Shown one piece after another: positions 54,188 through 63,422 of a stretch of DNA of 64,000 nt. A program made the position numbers and the translations under genes. The DNA lies in contig CBDBLZ010000016.1 of NCBI GenBank assembly GCA_965207385.1, positions 1 through 64,000 of the forward strand. The letters are read 5' to 3'. The first letter of the stretch is position 1, and the number at the start of each line of letters is the position of its first letter. The notes under the pieces were generated by a model. The model was not told where the DNA came from, did no database searches, and saw only the letters and a list, made by a program, of their open reading frames with translations. The stretch is from CAZXEU01 sp965207385 (GTDB lineage: Bacteria; Bacteroidota; Rhodothermia; Rhodothermales; Bin80).

Positions 54188-55600
54188 ATGTTCCGACTAC
54201 TCATTGCCAAGGAGCTGCGGGAGACGATCCTGACAGCAAAGTTTGCGGCAACCTTTGGCGTGTGCTCGATCCTTATCCTGGTTTCCTTCTACGTCGGCGC
54301 GCGCAATTACCAGGTAAGTCAGGAGGAGTATGAGGGTGCAGTAGCCGAGAATCTGACGCAGATGGAGGGGCTCACTGAGTGGTCCAGGATCTCTCACAGG
54401 ATTTCTTTGCCGCCGCAGCCCCTGGCCGCGCTGGTCTCCGGCATTTCCAACGACATAGGCAGGACAGCGGACATGCGAACGCGCGGTGAGCTCCGCTTCG
54501 AAGACAGCCGCTACAACGAAGATCCCATATTTGCGGTCTTCCGTTTCCTGGACCTGGAGTTTCTCTTTACCACCGTATTGTCCCTTTTTGCCGTTCTGTT
54601 CGCTTTTGACGCCGTTAACGGTGAAAAGGAGAGAGGGACATTGAGGCTGTCCTTCGCCGCTCCCGTTGCGAAGGACACGTACATACTCAGCAAGCTGCTG
54701 GGCTCGTTTGCCGCTCTGGCGGTGCCGCTGCTGACTCCAATCCTGATTGGCTCGCTGCTCTTGCCCATACTCGGGGTCCCGATGGACACGGACAGCTGGC
54801 TTCGGCTGGGCCTGATTATACTGGCCGGCTACCTGTACCTGGGCGTATTCCTGTGTCTTTCCATATTCATCTCAACGCTCACCCAGCGCTCTGCCAGTTC
54901 GTTTCTGCTGATACTCGTCTTCTGGATCGTTACCGTCATGGTCATTCCGCGAACGGCGGTATTGGTCGCGGGAAGAGCCGTGGACGTGCCGTCCGTCGAC
55001 ATGGTGAATTTCCAGAAGAACCGGTTCAGGGCCCAGCTTCTGCTGGAAGATTCCAGGGCCATGCGGGCCTGGCAGCAGGAAAACCCGATGTCGGGAGGTG
55101 ATGCGATGCAGTGGGTGCAGGAGTTCATGGACTTCATGGGCGAGCAAAGGGATGTCCGCGACCAGAAGATGGAGGAGTTCTCGGGAAGACTGAACGAAGA
55201 AAGGCGCAATCGTGAATCCGTCCGCCAGACCTACGCGCTCGGTATCGCCCGGATTTCCCCGACATCGGTGTTTTCCATCCTGGCCTCCCGCCTCGCTGCC
55301 ACGTCACTCGGGCTGAAGGAGCGCTTCCAGAATGCGGCATACGACTACCAGAGCGAATACGCGCAGTTTCAGGAGCAAAAGGGAGGCGGCACGGGGATGA
55401 TGTTTCGGATCCGATCGCAGGACGAGGAAGAGGAGCCGGAACCGATAGATCTGCAGGAGCTGCCTGTATTCGAATTCCGGCAACCGCCCGCGGCCGATCT
55501 GGCCGGTCAGTCATTGGTCGATCTTGGCTTGCTACTGGGGTTCAACATTCTCTTCTTTGCGGGCTCTTTCGTTGCCTTCCTGCGCTACGACGTGCGGTAA
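54188..55600 (+). CDS. ABC-2 exporter permease 1 (DUF3526-like)
   Basis: This 470-residue protein has one N-terminal membrane segment (about 18-38), an external region of about 80 residues, and a cluster of spans at about 118-265. A long charged, coiled-coil-rich extracytoplasmic segment follows (about 275-430, with DQKMEEFSGRLNEERRNRES), then a final span near the C-terminus (LGLLLGFNILFFAGSFVAFL). This is the layout of ABC-2 permeases of the DUF3526/Nos class. It shares many blocks with the next gene, including FEKERGTLRLSFA-like NGEKERGTLRLSFAAPVAKD, so the two are paralogues. Confidence 0.8.
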   Translation: MFRLLIAKELRETILTAKFAATFGVCSILILVSFYVGARNYQVSQEEYEGAVAENLTQMEGLTEWSRISHRISLPPQPLAALVSGISNDIGRTADMRTRGELRFEDSRYNEDPIFAVFRFLDLEFLFTTVLSLFAVLFAFDAVNGEKERGTLRLSFAAPVAKDTYILSKLLGSFAALAVPLLTPILIGSLLLPILGVPMDTDSWLRLGLIILAGYLYLGVFLCLSIFISTLTQRSASSFLLILVFWIVTVMVIPRTAVLVAGRAVDVPSVDMVNFQKNRFRAQLLLEDSRAMRAWQQENPMSGGDAMQWVQEFMDFMGEQRDVRDQKMEEFSGRLNEERRNRESVRQTYALGIARISPTSVFSILASRLAATSLGLKERFQNAAYDYQSEYAQFQEQKGGGTGMMFRIRSQDEEEEPEPIDLQELPVFEFRQPPAADLAGQSLVDLGLLLGFNILFFAGSFVAFLRYDVR

Positions 55601-55630
55601 GAGCCGTAGCCACCAGCCACACTTGGTCCC

Positions 55631-57088
55631 ATGTTTGCGACGGTTTTTGAGAAGGAGCTCAAGGCCATACTGCTCAGCCCGAAATTCGTATCCACGTTTG
55701 CCGTCTTGTCCGTCCTGCTGCTGCTGAGCGTCTTTATTGGCATCCAGGACTACAGCGCCGCGGTTAGCCAGTATGAATCCGCGGTGCAGCTGGCCGAGCA
55801 GGAATTGAGCGAGGCCACCAACTGGTCCGGACTGCGCAGTACGGTCTACCGGCGGACTGATCCAATGCAGATCCTTGCAGCGGGGGTCAACAACGACATC
55901 GGTCGGCTCTCAACCATCAGTACGTCAGCCGGAGTAAAGCTCAGACAGAGCATATACCTGGAGGACACCCTCTTTGCCTTGTTTCGCTTCATCGATTTCA
56001 CGTTCGTGGTGCAGGTTGTGCTTTCGCTGTTTGCGATTCTGTTCACCTACGACGCTATTAACGGCGAGCGAGCATCCGGGACTTTGCGGCTGGCGTTCGC
56101 ATCTCCCGTGCCGAGAGGAACCTACCTGGCGGCAAAGTTTGCCGGAGCGTGGACGGGTTTGGTCGCGCCGCTGGCCATCCCGATAGGGCTGGTCATCCTG
56201 ATGCTCGTAGCATTCGGCATCCCACTGGAAGGTGATCATTGGTACAGGATTGTGAGCCTTATAGGATTGTCGCTATTGTACTTCACGGTCTTTGTGGCAC
56301 TGGGCCTCCTGGTTTCGGCATTAACCCGGTCGCCGAGGATTTCTTTTCTGGCGCTGCTGGTGCTATGGGTGGCGGGTGTGCTGATTGTTCCACGTGCCGC
56401 AACCATGGCCGCCGCGCAATGGGTGGAAGTGCCCAGTGTCGCCGAAATCGAGGCCACGAAGGACCGCTTCCGCAAGGATCGCAGGGACCAATACATGGAG
56501 GAGATGATGGAAAGCTACCGCAGTATGTCCCAGGAAACGAGCGGCATGAGCGAAGAAGAGGCAGACCAGTACAGGGACGACAACCGGGATAGGTGGGAGG
56601 AGGAAACGAATCGGCTGGAGCAGGACATGGATGACGATATCGCCAACCACGAGCGGATGCTCAGCGAGGACCTTCAGAACCGCAAGCGCGAGCAGGAACG
56701 CCTGACGATGAATCTGGCCCGCATAGTACCTCCTGCGGCATACCAGATCGCGGCTCTCAACATTGCCGGGACGAACGTCACGCTAAAGCCCCGCTATGAA
56801 GATGCCATGAGCGCCTACCGGAGCACCTATTCCCGATTCGTGGAATTGAAGACGGAAGAGGAGCGCGAAGAAATGCGCATGCAGCGGGACGGCGCAACCG
56901 TCGTGATAAGGGGAATGGGCGATGATACCGCGATTGATGCGAGTGAGATGCCACGCTTCGAGGTGCCGGAACAGACGTTTTCGGAAGCTATCCGGCCGTC
57001 GCTCATCGACCTCGGCATCCTGGCATTCTTTTCGGTGACGTTCTTTGGCGGTGCCTTCGTTGCGTTTCGGCGCTACGATGTGCGTTGA
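55631..57088 (+). CDS. ABC-2 exporter permease 2 (DUF3526-like)
   Basis: This 485-residue protein has the same layout as permease 1: an N-terminal span, an early external region, a central span cluster containing NGERASGTLRLAFASPVPRG, a long acidic coiled-coil segment (about 285-375, rich in Glu, Asp and Arg) and a C-terminal span ending FVAFRRYDVR. Permease 1 ends similarly in FLRYDVR. The pair probably forms a heterodimeric channel with the upstream ATPase. The acidic coiled coil is longer and more charged than in permease 1. Confidence 0.8.
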   Translation: MFATVFEKELKAILLSPKFVSTFAVLSVLLLLSVFIGIQDYSAAVSQYESAVQLAEQELSEATNWSGLRSTVYRRTDPMQILAAGVNNDIGRLSTISTSAGVKLRQSIYLEDTLFALFRFIDFTFVVQVVLSLFAILFTYDAINGERASGTLRLAFASPVPRGTYLAAKFAGAWTGLVAPLAIPIGLVILMLVAFGIPLEGDHWYRIVSLIGLSLLYFTVFVALGLLVSALTRSPRISFLALLVLWVAGVLIVPRAATMAAAQWVEVPSVAEIEATKDRFRKDRRDQYMEEMMESYRSMSQETSGMSEEEADQYRDDNRDRWEEETNRLEQDMDDDIANHERMLSEDLQNRKREQERLTMNLARIVPPAAYQIAALNIAGTNVTLKPRYEDAMSAYRSTYSRFVELKTEEEREEMRMQRDGATVVIRGMGDDTAIDASEMPRFEVPEQTFSEAIRPSLIDLGILAFFSVTFFGGAFVAFRRYDVR

Positions 57089-57235
57089 GGGATGCTTCGG
57101 TGGCGCGTCATCGGGAATCGTCGGTAAGGGCGAGAGATAACGCTGCGCTGCAAGGTACCCTCTGCGATGCTGCGGCACGATAGTCCGGGTAGACGTCTTG
57201 GCGCCAGGACTGCACCCGGCCGCAAGACACCTGCT

Positions 57236-57259
57236 ACATGACGCGAAATTGCGTCATGT
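57236..57259. terminator. Hairpin between convergent genes
   Basis: ACATGACGC-GAAATT-GCGTCATGT is a perfect 9-bp stem with a six-base loop. It lies between the end of the ABC-2 operon and the end of the convergent DAACS gene. Its position fits a bidirectional terminator, although neither strand has a clear T-tract. Confidence 0.5.
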
Positions 57260-57328
57260 CTGCGAAACCCGCCGAACGTTAGCGTAGCATGGCAGGCGCC
57301 GGGGCCTCAGTCGGCGTGGCCGTCACGC

Positions 57329-58591
57329 TTACCCACGCACCTCCTCGTCGATACCCTCTTCTCCTTCCCATTTCGCCACTACAGCCGCCGCGCACGAGTC
57401 GCTGTACACGTTGACGGCTGTGCGCGCCATGTCGAGGGGGCGGTCGATGGATAGCATTGCGCCCACGATCAACATCGCCTCCGGATTTTCCCCAATCCCG
57501 ATCACATTGAGGATGATGAAGATCACTACGAGACCTGCCGATGGCACCGCCGCAGCACCGATTGAGGCGAGTAGAGCCGTGAATACGACGACCACCTGGG
57601 TCATAAACCCGATGTCGGCTCCAAGGGCTTGTGCGATGAAGAGCGCGCCCGCACACTCCATTATGGCGGTTCCGTCCATGTTTATGGTGGCTCCCATGGG
57701 CAGGGTGAAGGAAGACACTCGATCAGAAGCCCCAACCTTTTCCGTCACGGTCTTGATAGTAACCGGCAAGGTCGCGGCGGAGGAACTCGTAGAGAACGCC
57801 ACCAGAAGGGGTTCCCGCATGTTCATTGCATGCTTCCAGGGCGATACACGCCCCCAGAAGTAAAGCAGGAGCGGCAGCGTGATGAAGAAGTGGATGACCA
57901 GTCCCGAGCCCAGAGTTGCGACGTACTGAATCAGGTTTCCGAAGGATCGAAGGCCCGTCTCGCCGACCAGCGTGACCATCAAGCCGAAAACACCGATCGG
58001 AAGCAGCATGATGATACCCGTGGTCAGGGACATCATGGCCTTGAAGAGCGCCTCAACGAGATCCGTGACCTTGTTTCGGGGGCTTTCCGGCAAGGTCGTC
58101 ACGGCAACTCCGAAAACAATGCTGAAGAATATGATTCCCAGCATGTCACCAGCCGAAGTGGCCATGAAGAAGTTGGTGGGGACGATATCGAGGATCAGGT
58201 CAATCGGCGAATCAGGCGTAGCGAGATCCGGGGCTTCCGCTCCGGTGTCGGTTACGGGATATCCTCGGCCCGGATTGAAGATGTTGAATAACAGCAGCCC
58301 GGTTAGCGCCGCAAAAAAGCTTGAGACCAGATAATAGGTAAGCGTCTTGCCGAACATTCGACCAACGGTCCGCCCGCTTCCGGCGGTTGCGACGCCCGCG
58401 ATGATGGAGGTCACGACAAGCGGCACGATGATCATGCGCAGGAGTCGCATGAACAGGGTCCCCAGCCACCCTACGTACTGCGCGACGAATTCTCCGGCCG
58501 GAGTCAGGCCAATACCGACACCCAGAACCATCGCGATAAATACCTGCCAATGAAGACGCCTGTACCAAGGAAGGTTGGGGTTGTAATCCAT
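57329..58591 (-). CDS. Dicarboxylate/amino acid:cation symporter (DAACS)
   Basis: This 420-residue transporter has eight membrane spans and two re-entrant loops. Family signatures are present: the serine-rich loop AFSTSSSAATLPVTIKTV, the sodium-site motif GATINMDGTAI and GIGENPEAMLIVGAMLSIDRPLDMARTAVNVYSD near the end. It imports glutamate, aspartate or C4-dicarboxylates with sodium or protons. The final IDEEVRG is a short tail. It is monocistronic and converges on the ABC-2 operon. Confidence 0.93.
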   Translation of the reverse strand: MDYNPNLPWYRRLHWQVFIAMVLGVGIGLTPAGEFVAQYVGWLGTLFMRLLRMIIVPLVVTSIIAGVATAGSGRTVGRMFGKTLTYYLVSSFFAALTGLLLFNIFNPGRGYPVTDTGAEAPDLATPDSPIDLILDIVPTNFFMATSAGDMLGIIFFSIVFGVAVTTLPESPRNKVTDLVEALFKAMMSLTTGIIMLLPIGVFGLMVTLVGETGLRSFGNLIQYVATLGSGLVIHFFITLPLLLYFWGRVSPWKHAMNMREPLLVAFSTSSSAATLPVTIKTVTEKVGASDRVSSFTLPMGATINMDGTAIMECAGALFIAQALGADIGFMTQVVVVFTALLASIGAAAVPSAGLVVIFIILNVIGIGENPEAMLIVGAMLSIDRPLDMARTAVNVYSDSCAAAVVAKWEGEEGIDEEVRG

Positions 58592-58842
58592 GGGTTACCT
58601 GTTATGAGTGGCGTGAGTAACTAAGGTAATCACCCGAGACCGGGTTTCGCCAGAGTAAGGGTTATACGCGGCTTACTTCACTTACTCCTCGGCTGGCTTT
58701 CGTTGAGTTCCAGACTGTCAGCGTGGCTGGGATTACCGACTGAAATACCGCGCAGGGCATTTTGCATTCCGTCCTGCTGCGGCAGTAGGGCCGATGGGCG
58801 GTGTCTATCTCAAGATAGGGGAATTGCGCAGATAAGTGAACC

Positions 58843-59165
58843 TTACCCACGTAATCCTGCGTCGTGGCCGCGCTTGGCTTCAGGAGCAATTCCAGTCGCC
58901 AGAGGCGCAGCTAGAGGAGCCGGAACCCCGTCCGTCCGACACGCAGGGCCTCCGGCCCTGCTGAAGAGTTCCAGCCCCGTCATGCGGAAATTCCGGGCTG
59001 CTTTGACAACGCGGTCGATCTCCTTGCCGCAGCGCTCGCACCGACAGATGCGTACGTCTAGCGGAGTCTTAGACATCTCGCCCCGGCTGCTGCACCGCTG
59101 CGCTGTGGAGTGCGGGCTGACCAGTACCGATTCGCCTCCGGCGCTCGAAGCCTGACGTCGTAGGA
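58843..59165 (-). pseudogene. Decayed TnpB (IS200/IS605-type) C-terminus
   Basis: On the minus strand the frame reads LRRQASSAGGESVLVSPHST, then AQRCSSRGEMSKTPLDVRIC, then RCERCGKEIDRVVKAARNF. This aligns by eye with the end of TnpB/OrfB proteins, which read roughly AGG-x-V-x-x-VDP-x-x-TSQ-x-CS-x-CG then CG-x-x-x-DRD-x-NAARN. Three changes show decay: Arg replaces the second zinc Cys (SSRG), the catalytic Asp of DRDxNAARN is Val, and the N-terminal 300 or so residues are missing. The remaining tail (GIAPEAKRGHDAGLRG) is also typical. It is a dead remnant of an insertion element lying beside the TonB receptor gene. Confidence 0.7.
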
Positions 59166-59766
59166 CCATGGCAATGGCGCACCCGGGCCGCGTGACCTTT
59201 TCATGCATTGGCGCGGCTTGAAATTCGGGGCCGGCTCGATGAAGGCGCGCAGCGGCTCCAAGGATGCGGCCGTATAGATTGCCTATGGACAGAGGACAAC
59301 GCGCTCGGGCGTTCGATGCCGCCGCAGCGCATGAGCCGGAGCGAACATGGACAATGCATTGGATGAGTAGCGCCGGAATTCCTCTTTAGTTTTTATACGG
59401 GCAAAGACCATGGCTAACAGAGGTAGACCAGGCAATGGCTCCAGGAATGGCCAGGCTATTCCGCGACAGCTGCGTCCTGTACAATTTGCCATGAAAGTGC
59501 TCCCGTCATCACGTACAGTGCAATGCTCAGGACCTCCGCCAGCTGCATCCTGTACAATTTGTCATGAAAGTGCTCTTGATCATCGCGCGCAGACTTTGAA
59601 TCGCAACGTGAAAGGAAGCACAGTGGGCGCATACCTCGCGGCATTGTTTGACGCGCCACAGCACGGATTCGGAGCTACTGATTACGGATACGGAGCTGGA
59701 GCACTTGCGACGAATGGGACACACGACCGTGCGACTTGGAGCGCCAGAAGCTGGCCCCATGCCTTG
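59166..59766. other. Gap between tnpB remnant and TonB receptor gene
   Basis: Besides the 36-bp direct repeat described separately, I see no intact gene. The receptor reading frame stays open upstream to 59410, but that part has no signal peptide or family similarity. Minus-strand frames here do not continue the TnpB similarity. Confidence 0.4.
59467..59575. repeat. 36-bp direct repeat, 73-bp period
   Basis: Copy 1 is at 59467-59502 and copy 2 at 59540-59575. They differ at two positions by my reading (G/A at unit position 8, C/T at position 23). Both contain CTGTACAATTTG and CATGAAAGTGCTC. Similarity continues weakly for about 15 more bases (CATCACG versus CATCGCG). In copy 1, CTGTAC at 59477 is matched by GTACAG at 59513, an inverted pair. 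It could be debris of a duplicated element end or a duplicated regulatory region of the receptor gene. Confidence 0.65.
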
Positions 59767-62145
59767 ATGCCTTCAGCCCTTCAGATCTTGGGCGCTTTAT
59801 CGTGCTGGATCCTGTTCGCACATCCGAATGTCGCCAGCGCACTCCAGCAAGCCGACTCGTTTAACATCAGCGGTACAGTGACCGATCAGCAGAGCGGCGA
59901 AACGCTGATTGGTGCTGCAATCTACGTCCCGGCGCTTGAGAGAGGCTCAACGACCAATCAATACGGCTTCTTCAGTATATCCGTGCCTGCTGATTCCGTT
60001 ACGGTTGTCATAAGCCACCTCGGCTACCACACTCAGACACTGACTCGCTTTGTAGATTCGGACATGCGATTGGATCTGGTACTGGATCCGGCGTCCCTAT
60101 TCCTGGATGAGATTGAAGTAGTGGCGCAGCGTGCAGAATCGCACGTCTCCAGAACTCAAATGAGTCGCGTCGATTTGCCGGCAAACCAGATTGAGGCGGT
60201 TCCGGCCCTTCTCGGTGAAGTAGATATCCTGAGAGTGATCCAACTACTACCCGGCGTCCAGTCAGGTATGGAAGGCACAACAGGCATCTATGTCCGGGGA
60301 GGCGGGCCGGATCAGAACCTGTTCGTGCTTGACGGTACCCAGATCTACAATCCGAGCCATCTTTTCGGGTTCTTGAGCACATTCAACGGCGATGCTATAA
60401 AGGATGTATCGCTACTCAAGGGTGGATTCCCGGCGCGTTACGGCGGGCGGCTTTCTTCAGTGGTAGACCTGACCATGAAGGAGGGTAACTTGAAGGAGTA
60501 CGAGGGTACAGCCACTATAGGCCTCTTGTCATCCAGATTTACCGTGGAAGGGCCCGTCAAGGAGGATCGCGCTTCGTTCCTGATTGCCGGCCGCAGGTCC
60601 TATGCCGATCTCCTGGCCCGTCCATTCATGAGGAATAGGGAAGAGAAGTCCGGTTACTACTTCTATGACATAAACGCGAAGAGCAACATTATTCTATCGC
60701 CGCGGGATCGCCTCTACATCAGCTTGTATGGCGGCCGTGACCGTGCTTACTTCAAGTATAGACCCAAATCGTCCAACATCAACCGCGACGAAAACAGCTC
60801 GCTTGGGTGGCGCAACCAGGTTGCCACGCTTCGCTGGAATCGGGTATTGGGCCCGCGCATGTTCGCCAATACCACGGTCGGCTTTACGCGCTACAGGCTG
60901 CTGTCCAGAACCGAGGAAAAATTCGACCAAGACTACTATGAGTCCTCCTATATCTCTGGCATCCGGGACTGGCATGCGCGCGCTGACCTTGAGTACACGA
61001 GTGGAACGCGGCACTATGTGAGGTTCGGAGCCGGCGGGATCCTGCACAATTTCCTGACAGGAGCCCTTACAGAGCGCTACGATTCCAACCGCGTGCCGGT
61101 GGTGGACACGACGTACACGCCGAATCGAATCACTCAGGCCGTCGAGATGCAGGCCTATGCCGAGGACGAAGTACGATTGGGAAGCCGGATCAAGGTCAAC
61201 CTCGGCGTACACGCGTCCGGCTTCGTGGTTGAGCGAGAAAACTACTGGTCTGTTCAGCCGAGGCTCAGCGTATGGTTTGGGCTTGACGAACGCTCAAGCC
61301 TCAAGGCGTCCTTTGCCATGATGCAACAATATATACACTTGCTTGCCACGACGAGGGGCCTCACATTGCCTACGGACCTCTGGGTTCCCGCTACCAATCG
61401 TGTCAGGCCGCAGAGCGCAAACCAGACCGCAGTCGGTTACGCGCGGACCTTCAGGGAAGGCCGCTTCGAGGTAACCGTGGAGGGCTTTTACAAACGGATT
61501 CAAAATGTAATCGAATACAAGAGTGGAGCCAGCTACTTGAATGCTGCATTCGAATCGTGGCAGGACAAGGTCACATCGGGAAATGGATGGGCGTATGGCG
61601 GCGAGTTCTTTGTTCAAAAGAAAACGGGACGCACGACCGGATGGATCGGCTATACGCTTTCGTGGACGGAGCGCAAATTTGAAGAGCTGAATGAGGGCAA
61701 ACCGTTTCCCTACCGCTATGACCGGCGGCATGACATGTCCATGGTGGCGACCCACCGCTTGCGACCGTCCCTGGAATTGAGCGCAGCCTGGGTATACGGG
61801 ACGGGCCAGGCAATTACTTTGCCTGTTGGCCACCAAGTCCTGGATGTAGGCCAGCACACAGTTCCTCTCCAGGTTTATTGGTACTACCCCGATTACTTCG
61901 AAATACTCAGCGACCGCAACGCGATTCGAATCCCTGCCTACCACCGGCTGGACTTTTCCGTCCGTTGGCGCTGGTTTGCAGAATGGGCCGATCAGTCGTT
62001 GTCAGTAGGTGCGTACAACGTCTACAGCCGCAGAAATCCGTTTACGGTGTACACAGACACTGATGACGAAACCGGTGAGGTGCAATTCAAGAAAATCAGT
62101 CTACTGCCGGTCATCCCGTCAATTTCCTACCAGCTCCGGTTCTGA
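59767..62145 (+). CDS. TonB-dependent outer-membrane receptor
   Basis: This 792-residue receptor starts at ATG 59767, giving a signal peptide (MPSALQILGALSCWILFAHP). An N-terminal carboxypeptidase-D regulatory-like domain follows (FNISGTVTDQQSGETLIGAA to about residue 110). The plug domain (about 120-230, with GIYVRGGGPDQNLFVLDG and LLKGGFPARYGGRLSSVVDL) comes next. The rest is a 22-strand barrel ending in an aromatic residue (ISYQLRF). This is the SusC-like/FecA-like class typical of Bacteroidota. The DUF4249 lipoprotein gene follows after two bases, so the two probably act together in uptake of an unknown ligand. Confidence 0.92.
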   Translation: MPSALQILGALSCWILFAHPNVASALQQADSFNISGTVTDQQSGETLIGAAIYVPALERGSTTNQYGFFSISVPADSVTVVISHLGYHTQTLTRFVDSDMRLDLVLDPASLFLDEIEVVAQRAESHVSRTQMSRVDLPANQIEAVPALLGEVDILRVIQLLPGVQSGMEGTTGIYVRGGGPDQNLFVLDGTQIYNPSHLFGFLSTFNGDAIKDVSLLKGGFPARYGGRLSSVVDLTMKEGNLKEYEGTATIGLLSSRFTVEGPVKEDRASFLIAGRRSYADLLARPFMRNREEKSGYYFYDINAKSNIILSPRDRLYISLYGGRDRAYFKYRPKSSNINRDENSSLGWRNQVATLRWNRVLGPRMFANTTVGFTRYRLLSRTEEKFDQDYYESSYISGIRDWHARADLEYTSGTRHYVRFGAGGILHNFLTGALTERYDSNRVPVVDTTYTPNRITQAVEMQAYAEDEVRLGSRIKVNLGVHASGFVVERENYWSVQPRLSVWFGLDERSSLKASFAMMQQYIHLLATTRGLTLPTDLWVPATNRVRPQSANQTAVGYARTFREGRFEVTVEGFYKRIQNVIEYKSGASYLNAAFESWQDKVTSGNGWAYGGEFFVQKKTGRTTGWIGYTLSWTERKFEELNEGKPFPYRYDRRHDMSMVATHRLRPSLELSAAWVYGTGQAITLPVGHQVLDVGQHTVPLQVYWYYPDYFEILSDRNAIRIPAYHRLDFSVRWRWFAEWADQSLSVGAYNVYSRRNPFTVYTDTDDETGEVQFKKISLLPVIPSISYQLRF

Positions 62146-62147
62146 CC

Positions 62148-63128
62148 ATGAAGTGGTGGCTGCCGATTCTGTGCCTGTGTTCGGCCTGCGAGACCGTGGT
62201 CGAGCTTGATCCGCCTGAGTATGACGCGGAGAGTTCAACTCTCAGCTATTTCAATCCGGATTCATCGTGGGCCGCGCAAATTCATCAGACAATTCCAATC
62301 GGCCAAAGCCGCAGTGCGGGAGCCCCCATACTTGACAATGCCACGGCCACCGTGTGGCAAGGGGGTCAGTTGATCGATCGTCTGGCATATAGCGACATGG
62401 GCGACGGCTGGTACGTATCTGCCAGTGGACAACGTCCACAACCCAACACAACGTACAAACTGGTCGTCGAAGCATCCGGCTTCGCCCGTGCGGAAGCCAT
62501 TTCTACCGTGCCTTCCATGCCGCGTCTCTCCAATACCAGCGTTTCCCTTGAGAGTGGTCAGAGCGGCGGAGACGGGCAACAGTATGTCGTTAGATTCCGG
62601 CTGGAGGACGGCTCGGACGACAATTTCTACAGCTTCAGCACGTATTTCCTGTGGCCCTACAAGTTGAGGGAAGGGGAGGGCGGTTCATACGAGACCATCC
62701 TCCTCCCCATGGAGCGCCGCGACCCGACATGGCACTGCACCTACCAGGATGCCATGAACCCTGTTCAGAGCGACCTGGATCGCGGCGAGGAAAGGGGGGA
62801 GGCATGCACTATTGGAATCATGACCGATCGTCTGTTCAGGGGCGAGCCGCGGGACTTCGAGTATCCAGTCTTCCTTGACCCGTTCGATGATGCGAGCTTC
62901 GGCGTCTTCATGGTTTTTGTTACCAGTATGAGCAAGGAGTATTTCGAATTCCAGAGCTCACTGGAAGACCAGAATGGAGGCGATCCGTTCAGTGAGCCCT
63001 CCCAGCTGTACACGAATTTTACGGGCGGCCGCGGTGTGTTTGCCGGCTACAGTGCCAGCCAGTGGATCATAGACTTGCCTGCGGGCCAATCACCCAAAGT
63101 CATCGGCGGGCCTCAAGGCGCTCGATAA
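62148..63128 (+). CDS. DUF4249 family lipoprotein
   Basis: This 326-residue protein has a short lipoprotein signal (MKWWLPILCLCSAC). The body matches DUF4249: an early VVELDPPEYDAESSTLSYF, ATVWQGGQLIDRL strand motifs, YKLVVEASGFARAEAISTVP and late strands with MSKEYFEFQ. DUF4249 proteins are regularly encoded beside TonB receptors with a carboxypeptidase-like N-domain and are thought to assist ligand capture at the outer membrane. It begins two bases after the receptor stop, so the genes are co-transcribed. Confidence 0.85.
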   Translation: MKWWLPILCLCSACETVVELDPPEYDAESSTLSYFNPDSSWAAQIHQTIPIGQSRSAGAPILDNATATVWQGGQLIDRLAYSDMGDGWYVSASGQRPQPNTTYKLVVEASGFARAEAISTVPSMPRLSNTSVSLESGQSGGDGQQYVVRFRLEDGSDDNFYSFSTYFLWPYKLREGEGGSYETILLPMERRDPTWHCTYQDAMNPVQSDLDRGEERGEACTIGIMTDRLFRGEPRDFEYPVFLDPFDDASFGVFMVFVTSMSKEYFEFQSSLEDQNGGDPFSEPSQLYTNFTGGRGVFAGYSASQWIIDLPAGQSPKVIGGPQGAR

Positions 63129-63184
63129 CCCTCGCCGCGATACACCGCTCAACTGTACGCTTGGCCGGCCGAGCAACGGGTTCG

Positions 63185-63422
63185 TCAAGCGGCGGCTTCT
63201 TGGACCTGATCTGCCAGCTGCTGGAAGGCACGCTCCAAAGCCTGAATGGCTTGTTTGCAGGCAAACGTGGGGCTAGCGATCCAAGAACTCGTCGAGCCTG
63301 TCGCCAGCTTCTGGGTACTCGAGCAGAATGCGCACAGGCACGCGAGCCCCGGAAAACGCGGGAGTTCCTGCCAGAATCCGGGGATCTTTGCGAATGGGTA
63401 TGTTGGGCACTGCAGGAGTCAT
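63185..63422 (-). pseudogene. DUF433 (VapB-like) antitoxin gene, doubly disrupted
   Basis: From an ATG at 63422 (minus) the frame reads IRKDPRILAGTPAFSGARVP and VRILLEYPEAGDRLDEFLDR. This is the DUF433 antitoxin pattern, DP-x-I-x-x-G-x-P-x-x-x-G-TR-x-P-V. It then meets TAG (63273-63275) where family members usually have Tyr before Pro. Reading through gives PHVCLQT; a one-base shift in the ACAAGCC that follows then restores AIQALERAFQQLADQVQEAA and a stop at 63185-63187. Total length 238 bases is one more than a multiple of three. A nonsense change plus a one-base insertion both disrupt it. No partner toxin gene lies downstream, where the DUF4249 gene ends. Confidence 0.75.

Noticed and set aside
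58703..59155. 150-codon plus-strand open frame in the TnpB region
   Set aside because: The minus strand carries the recognisable TnpB pattern; the plus frame has no domain or signal peptide.
59695..59760. Peptide LRRMGHTTVRLG resembling a tyrosine integrase C-terminus
   Set aside because: The match is too short, lacks the Arg/His/Tyr catalytic context and lies in sequence upstream of the receptor signal peptide. Probably chance.
59410..59766. 119-codon N-terminal extension of the TonB receptor frame
   Set aside because: It has no signal peptide, includes the 36-bp repeats and has biased, non-family sequence; the Met at 59767 gives a proper signal peptide.
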